Shown here: positions 6,046-9,333 of the stretch, in pieces
Numbering within the stretch: position 1 is the stretch's first letter
How the letters are laid out: every line of letters begins with the position of its first letter
From: Candidatus Odyssella thessalonicensis
GTDB lineage: Bacteria > Pseudomonadota > Alphaproteobacteria > Bin65
NCBI GenBank assembly: GCA_005240015.1
Contig: SBBV01000176.1
Location: forward strand, 1-9,333
Direction of reading: 5' to 3'
DNA length: 9,333 nt
Made by a program: the position numbers and the translations under genes
Notes under the pieces: model-generated
Database searches by the model: none
The model's input: the letters and a program-made list of their open reading frames with translations, nothing else
Told to the model about the DNA's origin: nothing

Positions 6046-8115
6046 ATGCGCCACCGACGATTTGCAGCGCTCGTCTTGGGGATTGCGAGCTTCGCCGGCG
6101 CGGCTTTCGCGCAGACGAGCGCGGACCCGCTGAAGGATCCGGCGGTGGCGCGCATCCGCGCGCAGTTCAAGGTCGACGGCATCGCACTGTTCGATCCGCA
6201 CGGCATGCATGCGGCGCGCATGGGGATCTGCGCCACCAGCGTCTTCGCCGGCTTGAAATGGTGCGTCTCGGGCACCGCCGAGGAGAAGACGGGCGCCGCC
6301 GCCTACATCAAGACCACGGGCTACAACATCGACGCCGAGAGCCGCATCGTCTACGCGATCTCGAGCCGGCGCAGCTATCCGCTGAAGCGCGCGGAGTTCG
6401 ACGGCATCATCCAGGCGATCGGCGAGCGCTACGGCGCGGGCGCGGCCGTGCTCGCCTTCCGCAAGGCCGGCGCGGAGGCCGGCGGCATCGATTCGCTGAT
6501 CGCGGTCTGGGGCGGGCTGCGCCTCGTGCATCTCACCGAGGCCGAGTACGCCGTCGTCGAGGCGGGCGGCTCGCTCCGGCGCGGCCACCTCGTCGACCAC
6601 CGCTTCAACCTCGTCGCCTCCGCCAGGCAGCGCGATCCCATCTACCGCATCGAGGGCGAGGCCGGGTTCATCCTCCACCTGACGGCGACCTCGCCCGACC
6701 GCGCCGACGTGATCGCGCGCGCGGTCTATCCGCCGGCGTTCCAGCCGCCGCCCGCCAAGCCCGGCGCCGAGGCGGACAACCCGCTCGTGACCGACACCGT
6801 GCGGCGCGCGACGGCGCCGCCTGCGCAAGACCGCTCGCCGGCGAGCGGCCGCGACCGCGCCGAGCGCGACCGCGCCGAGCGCGGCGTGGCCGATGAGCAG
6901 CGGCGGCGCATCGATGCCGAGCGCGCGCTGGCGGCCGAGCGGCTGCTGCGCGAGGAGGCCGAGCGCAAGGCCAGCGAGGAAAAGGCAGCGCGCGAGCAGG
7001 CGGAGAAGAAGGCGGCCGCCGAGCGCAAGGCGCTCGAGGAGGAGAAGAAGCGCGCCGACGACGAGCGCAAGGCGGCGCTGGAACGCGCGCGGCGCGCCGA
7101 GTCGGAGCTCAAGGCGCTCGAGGAGCGCCGCCTCAAGGAGGAATCGGAGCGCAAGGCCGCCGAAGAGCGTGCCAAGCGCGCCGAGCGCGAGCGCATGTCG
7201 CTCGAGGAGCGCCGCCGCGCCGAGGAAGCGGAACGCAAGGCCGCCGAACAGGAGCGGCGGGAGGCCGAACAGCGTGCCAAGCGCGCCGAGGCCGAGCGCA
7301 AGGCGCTCGAGGAGCGCACGCGCAAGCAGGAGGCCGAGCGCAAGGCCGCCGAGGAGGAGCGGCGGAAGGCCGAGGAGCGCCGCATCGCCGAGCAGAAGCA
7401 GAAGGAGGCCGAGCGCGCCGCCGCGGAAGAGCGGCGGAAGGCCGCCGACGAGAAGACGCGCGCCGACACCGAGCGCGCGGCCGAGGAGGGCCGCAGATCC
7501 GACGACCGCGCCGCGGCCGAGCGCAAGGCCGAGGCCCTGCGCCTCTCGCGCATCCGCGCCGAGCGGCCGGAGAGCTGGTACCGCCAGGCGGCCGAGGCGG
7601 CGAAGGCCGCCGGCGCCATCTGGTCGTTCTCCGAGACCCACGATCGCGTCGCCGAAGAGCGCCTGCTGCGCACGCAGACCATCTTCGGCGGCGCCGACCG
7701 CGACGGCGCCGGCGGCGCCGAGCGCGTCGCGGTCGAGGTCACGTTCGAATGCACGATCATGGGCCGCGAGCGCCGCCTGCGCGCCCTGGCGCGCGGCTTC
7801 GACCGCAAGTCGGGCGCCGGCGTCGCCTTCCGTACCGAGAGCGAGGGTGCCTTCGGCGTGCGCACGCGCTTCCGCCTCGACGACCAGCCGGCGCAGGACG
7901 GCCTCCTGTTCCGCGAGCGCCAGGACGACACGGCGAGCATCCTCGAGCTCCCGATGACCTCGGCCGACCTCGGCCGGAACGCGCCGCGCGCCGGCATCTG
8001 GCTGCGCCACTACGCGGCCGCGGTCGAGTTCAACCTCGTCGCCGGCACGGTGGCGGCCACGATCACGCCCTACGCCGAGAACCTGCTCCGCGTGCTCGGG
8101 GCCTGCGCCGAGTGA
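6046..8115 (+). CDS. Secreted coiled-coil protein of unknown function
   Basis: A 689-residue protein I do not recognise as a named family. Residues 1-22 form a clear Sec signal peptide (MRHRR, a hydrophobic core, cleavage after AFA), so it is probably periplasmic. Residues 23 to about 227 look globular, with two cysteines (GICATS and LKWCVS) that could pair outside the cytoplasm. A Pro-rich linker (about 228-268) leads into a charged helix of about 235 residues (269-505) built from ERKAAEE- and AEERRK-like repeats, surely a long coiled coil resembling the TolA stalk. Residues about 505-689 are again globular, ending in LLRVLGACAE; one cysteine is in FECTIMG and one four residues from the end of the protein. 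The C-domain outline vaguely recalls VasI-like periplasmic proteins, but I would not call it that. The weak AAGGG box (6038-6042) sits close to the ATG; the signal peptide supports this start. It stands alone, with no operon partner. Confidence 0.85.
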   Translation: MRHRRFAALVLGIASFAGAAFAQTSADPLKDPAVARIRAQFKVDGIALFDPHGMHAARMGICATSVFAGLKWCVSGTAEEKTGAAAYIKTTGYNIDAESRIVYAISSRRSYPLKRAEFDGIIQAIGERYGAGAAVLAFRKAGAEAGGIDSLIAVWGGLRLVHLTEAEYAVVEAGGSLRRGHLVDHRFNLVASARQRDPIYRIEGEAGFILHLTATSPDRADVIARAVYPPAFQPPPAKPGAEADNPLVTDTVRRATAPPAQDRSPASGRDRAERDRAERGVADEQRRRIDAERALAAERLLREEAERKASEEKAAREQAEKKAAAERKALEEEKKRADDERKAALERARRAESELKALEERRLKEESERKAAEERAKRAERERMSLEERRRAEEAERKAAEQERREAEQRAKRAEAERKALEERTRKQEAERKAAEEERRKAEERRIAEQKQKEAERAAAEERRKAADEKTRADTERAAEEGRRSDDRAAAERKAEALRLSRIRAERPESWYRQAAEAAKAAGAIWSFSETHDRVAEERLLRTQTIFGGADRDGAGGAERVAVEVTFECTIMGRERRLRALARGFDRKSGAGVAFRTESEGAFGVRTRFRLDDQPAQDGLLFRERQDDTASILELPMTSADLGRNAPRAGIWLRHYAAAVEFNLVAGTVAATITPYAENLLRVLGACAE
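6850..7560 (+). repeat. Internal codon repeats encoding the coiled coil
   Basis: Within the secreted protein gene the DNA itself is repetitive: variants of GCCGAGCGCAAGGC followed by GCCGAGGAG or CTCGAGGAG recur at about 6958, 7018, 7288 and 7333, with many partial copies. They encode heptad-like ERKAAEE and ERKALEE units. Such near-identical units can expand or contract by slippage or recombination, so stalk length may differ between strains. The same composition leaves the minus strand open for a long false frame. Confidence 0.75.
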
Positions 8116-8147
8116 TCGGAACGCGTTCGGACCCCACCGGGTAAGAT

Positions 8148-8179
8148 CCTTGTCGTCCCCGCGAAAGCGGGGACCCAGG
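8148..8179 (+). repeat. REP-like palindromic repeat, copy 1
   Basis: A 32-base unit beginning CCTTGTC and ending ACCCAGG contains a perfect 8-bp stem (GTCCCCGC, 8155-8162, with GCGGGGAC, 8167-8174) closed by a GAAA tetraloop. The second copy, on the opposite strand at 8227-8258, matches it at 28 of 32 positions. Hairpins of this form are typical of dispersed intergenic repeats in alphaproteobacterial chromosomes. Confidence 0.8.
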
Positions 8180-8226
8180 CCCGACGCCGAGCATGGTGTC
8201 GAAAAGCTCGTGCGGCGGGAACGCCG

Positions 8227-8258
8227 CATGGGTTCCCGCTTCCGCGGGAACGACAAGG
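8227..8258 (-). repeat. REP-like palindromic repeat, copy 2 (inverted)
   Basis: Inverted partner of the unit at 8148-8179. Read on the minus strand it keeps the CCTTGTC flank and has an 8-bp stem (GTTCCCGC with GCGGGAAC, 8232-8251) closed by GGAA, again a GNRA loop. Differences from copy 1 are a C-G to T-A swap in the stem, one loop base and one flank base. The two face each other across about 47 bases, the layout of a BIME. It sits between the stop of the coiled-coil gene and the SDR gene and could act as a transcription-attenuating or mRNA-stabilising structure. Confidence 0.8.
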
Positions 8259-8358
8259 TTGGTGCAGCAAGAAGGTCACGGCAACAGGGCGAAACCCGAC
8301 ACTGTCGCGTTGAAGGCCCGGCCAACGTCCTCGGAGTGGCCTATCCAAGGAGTACGCG

Positions 8359-9267
8359 ATGACGCTCGCAGAACAGATCGCATTGGTCGCCGGCGCCACG
8401 CGCGGCGCGGGCCGCGGCATCGCGGTGGAGCTCGGCGCGGCGGGAGCCACGGTCTACGTGACGGGCCGCACGACGCGCCGGCAGCGCTCCGAGTACGACC
8501 GGCCCGAGACGATCGAGGAGACGGCCGAGCTGGTCACGGCCGCCGGCGGGGACGGCATCGCTGCCCAGGTCGACCATCTTGTTCCCGAGCAGGTGCGCGC
8601 GCTCGTGGAGCGCATCCGCGCCGAGCAGGGCCGGCTCGACATCCTCGTCAACGACATCTGGGGCGGCGAGAAGCTGATGGAATGGAACAAGCCGGTCTGG
8701 GAGCACGATCTTGGGAAGGGCCTGCGCATGCTGCGGCTCGGGATCGAGACGCACCTCGTCACCGCGCACTACGCGCTGGCGCTGCTGAGCGAGAAACCTG
8801 GAGGGCTGCTGATCGAGGTGACCGACGGCACCGCCGACTACAACGCCGGGAATTACCGGCTCTCGCCGTTCTACGACCTCTGCAAGGTGGCGGTGACGCG
8901 CATGGCCTGGGCGCACGCCAGGGACCTGGCGAAGCGCGGCTGCACGGCGGTGGCGATCACGCCGGGCTGGCTGCGCTCGGAGATGATGCTCGAGGCCTAT
9001 CGCGTCAGCGAGGAGAACTGGCGCGACGCGCTCAAGATCCAGCCGCATTTCGCGATCTCGGAGACGCCGCGCTATGTCGGGCGCGCGGTGGCGGCGCTCG
9101 CCGCCGATCGCGACCGCCATCGCTGGAACGGCCAGTCGCTGTCGAGCGGCGGCCTCGCCAAGGTCTATGGCTTCACCGATCTCGACGGCTCGCGCCCCGA
9201 CGCCTGGCGCTACATGGTGGAAGTGCAGGACGCCGGGAAGCCCGCGGATGTCACCGGCTACCGCTGA
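8359..9267 (+). CDS. SDR-family oxidoreductase (DHRS1-like)
   Basis: Cytoplasmic NAD(P)-dependent short-chain dehydrogenase/reductase, 302 residues, near the length of DHRS1-type members and longer than classical 250-residue SDRs. The Rossmann motif GATRGAGRG spans residues 12-20. Arg37 in VTGR suggests NADPH preference. NDIWGG at 98-103 takes the place of the usual NNAG. The catalytic pair is Y172 and K176 (YDLCK), followed by the typical ITPGWLRSEM segment. The usual catalytic serine before the tyrosine is not obvious; VTDGT (154-158) stands there, so threonine may substitute. The C-terminal tail (SGGLAKVYGFTDLDGSRPDAW) matches the DHRS1-like style. An AAGGAG box at 8347-8352, six bases before the ATG, fixes the start. 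The substrate cannot be told from sequence. It follows the inverted repeat pair and is probably transcribed on its own. Confidence 0.92.
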   Translation: MTLAEQIALVAGATRGAGRGIAVELGAAGATVYVTGRTTRRQRSEYDRPETIEETAELVTAAGGDGIAAQVDHLVPEQVRALVERIRAEQGRLDILVNDIWGGEKLMEWNKPVWEHDLGKGLRMLRLGIETHLVTAHYALALLSEKPGGLLIEVTDGTADYNAGNYRLSPFYDLCKVAVTRMAWAHARDLAKRGCTAVAITPGWLRSEMMLEAYRVSEENWRDALKIQPHFAISETPRYVGRAVAALAADRDRHRWNGQSLSSGGLAKVYGFTDLDGSRPDAWRYMVEVQDAGKPADVTGYR

Positions 9268-9279
9268 GCGGCGCAATCC

Positions 9280-9301
9280 CCCGCCCCGCTTGCGGGGCGG
9301 G
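9280..9301 (+). terminator. GC-rich hairpin after the SDR gene
   Basis: CCCGCCCCGC and GCGGGGCGGG form a 10-bp perfect inverted repeat around TT (in practice an 8-bp stem with a CTTG-type loop, plus outer pairs), 12 bases past the SDR stop. There is no T-run afterwards, so it is not a textbook intrinsic terminator. Position and strength still suggest it ends or protects the transcript; it may instead be a dispersed palindrome. Confidence 0.5.
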
Positions 9302-9333
9302 CCGGGGTGGGGCCAGTCCGGCCGAACCCGAGT

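Noticed and set aside
6726..7997. Further long frames in the same gene (minus 6726-7997, plus 6893-7957)
   Set aside because: Both give Ser/Arg- or Pro/Arg/Ala-rich nonsense typical of shifted reading of Glu/Arg/Ala coiled-coil codons.
8148..8258. CRISPR array
   Set aside because: There are only two repeat copies, in inverted rather than direct orientation, with strong full-length palindromes; no spacer periodicity or cas gene is present.
5743..8325. Open frame of 860 codons on the minus strand opposite the coiled-coil gene
   Set aside because: It is an antisense shadow: the repetitive GC-rich codons of the plus-strand gene leave this frame open. The product is Leu/Ala/Arg-rich low complexity without domains, and it overruns both the dehydrogenase relic and the palindromic repeats. 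The plus frame has a signal peptide and structured ends.
8341..9276. Minus-strand frame of 311 codons opposite the SDR gene
   Set aside because: The plus frame has Rossmann and YxxxK motifs and a good ribosome binding site; the minus frame has none and is Arg/Ala/Val-biased.

Overview
The window looks like a chromosomal segment of a high-GC proteobacterium, most likely an alphaproteobacterium. This rests on the very GC-rich, Arg/Ala/Glu-heavy coding in the right half, a DHRS1-type SDR and a GNRA-capped palindromic repeat of a kind common in that class. No rRNA or marker gene is present to confirm the lineage.

The left half (about 358-5094, minus strand) is a compact two-gene restriction-modification operon of Type III design. 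A beta-class adenine methyltransferase (mod) starts on TTG. Three bases after its stop codon comes a DEAH-box helicase-nuclease (res). Mod would supply site recognition and self-protection, and Res would supply ATP-driven motor and cleavage activity. The Res C-terminus has a PD-(D/E)XK-like fold signature, but the expected lysine is replaced by a D-I-V-D-P-H-G signature, so its cleavage chemistry is uncertain. Base composition is visibly lower in GC than to the right: one 60-base row inside res has 35 G/C, one inside the coiled-coil gene has 45. Together with the non-coding, tRNA-end-like stretch past res (1-357) and a gene remnant on the other side, this suggests a horizontally acquired defence island.

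The middle (about 5107-6045) holds no intact gene. It contains the broken C-terminal end of a xanthine dehydrogenase-family molybdopterin-binding subunit, minus strand. This lacks most of the protein and carries a frameshift exactly at the GARGIGE active-site motif. It probably marks a past deletion or insertion boundary.

The right half is on the plus strand and looks like native chromosome. First comes a secreted 689-residue protein with a globular N-domain, a Pro-rich linker, a roughly 235-residue charged coiled coil and a globular C-domain. Then comes an intergenic pair of inverted REP-like palindromes (BIME-like) with compensating stem changes. Last is an SDR-family oxidoreductase followed by a strong GC hairpin. 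The right-half genes have no evident functional link to the restriction system.
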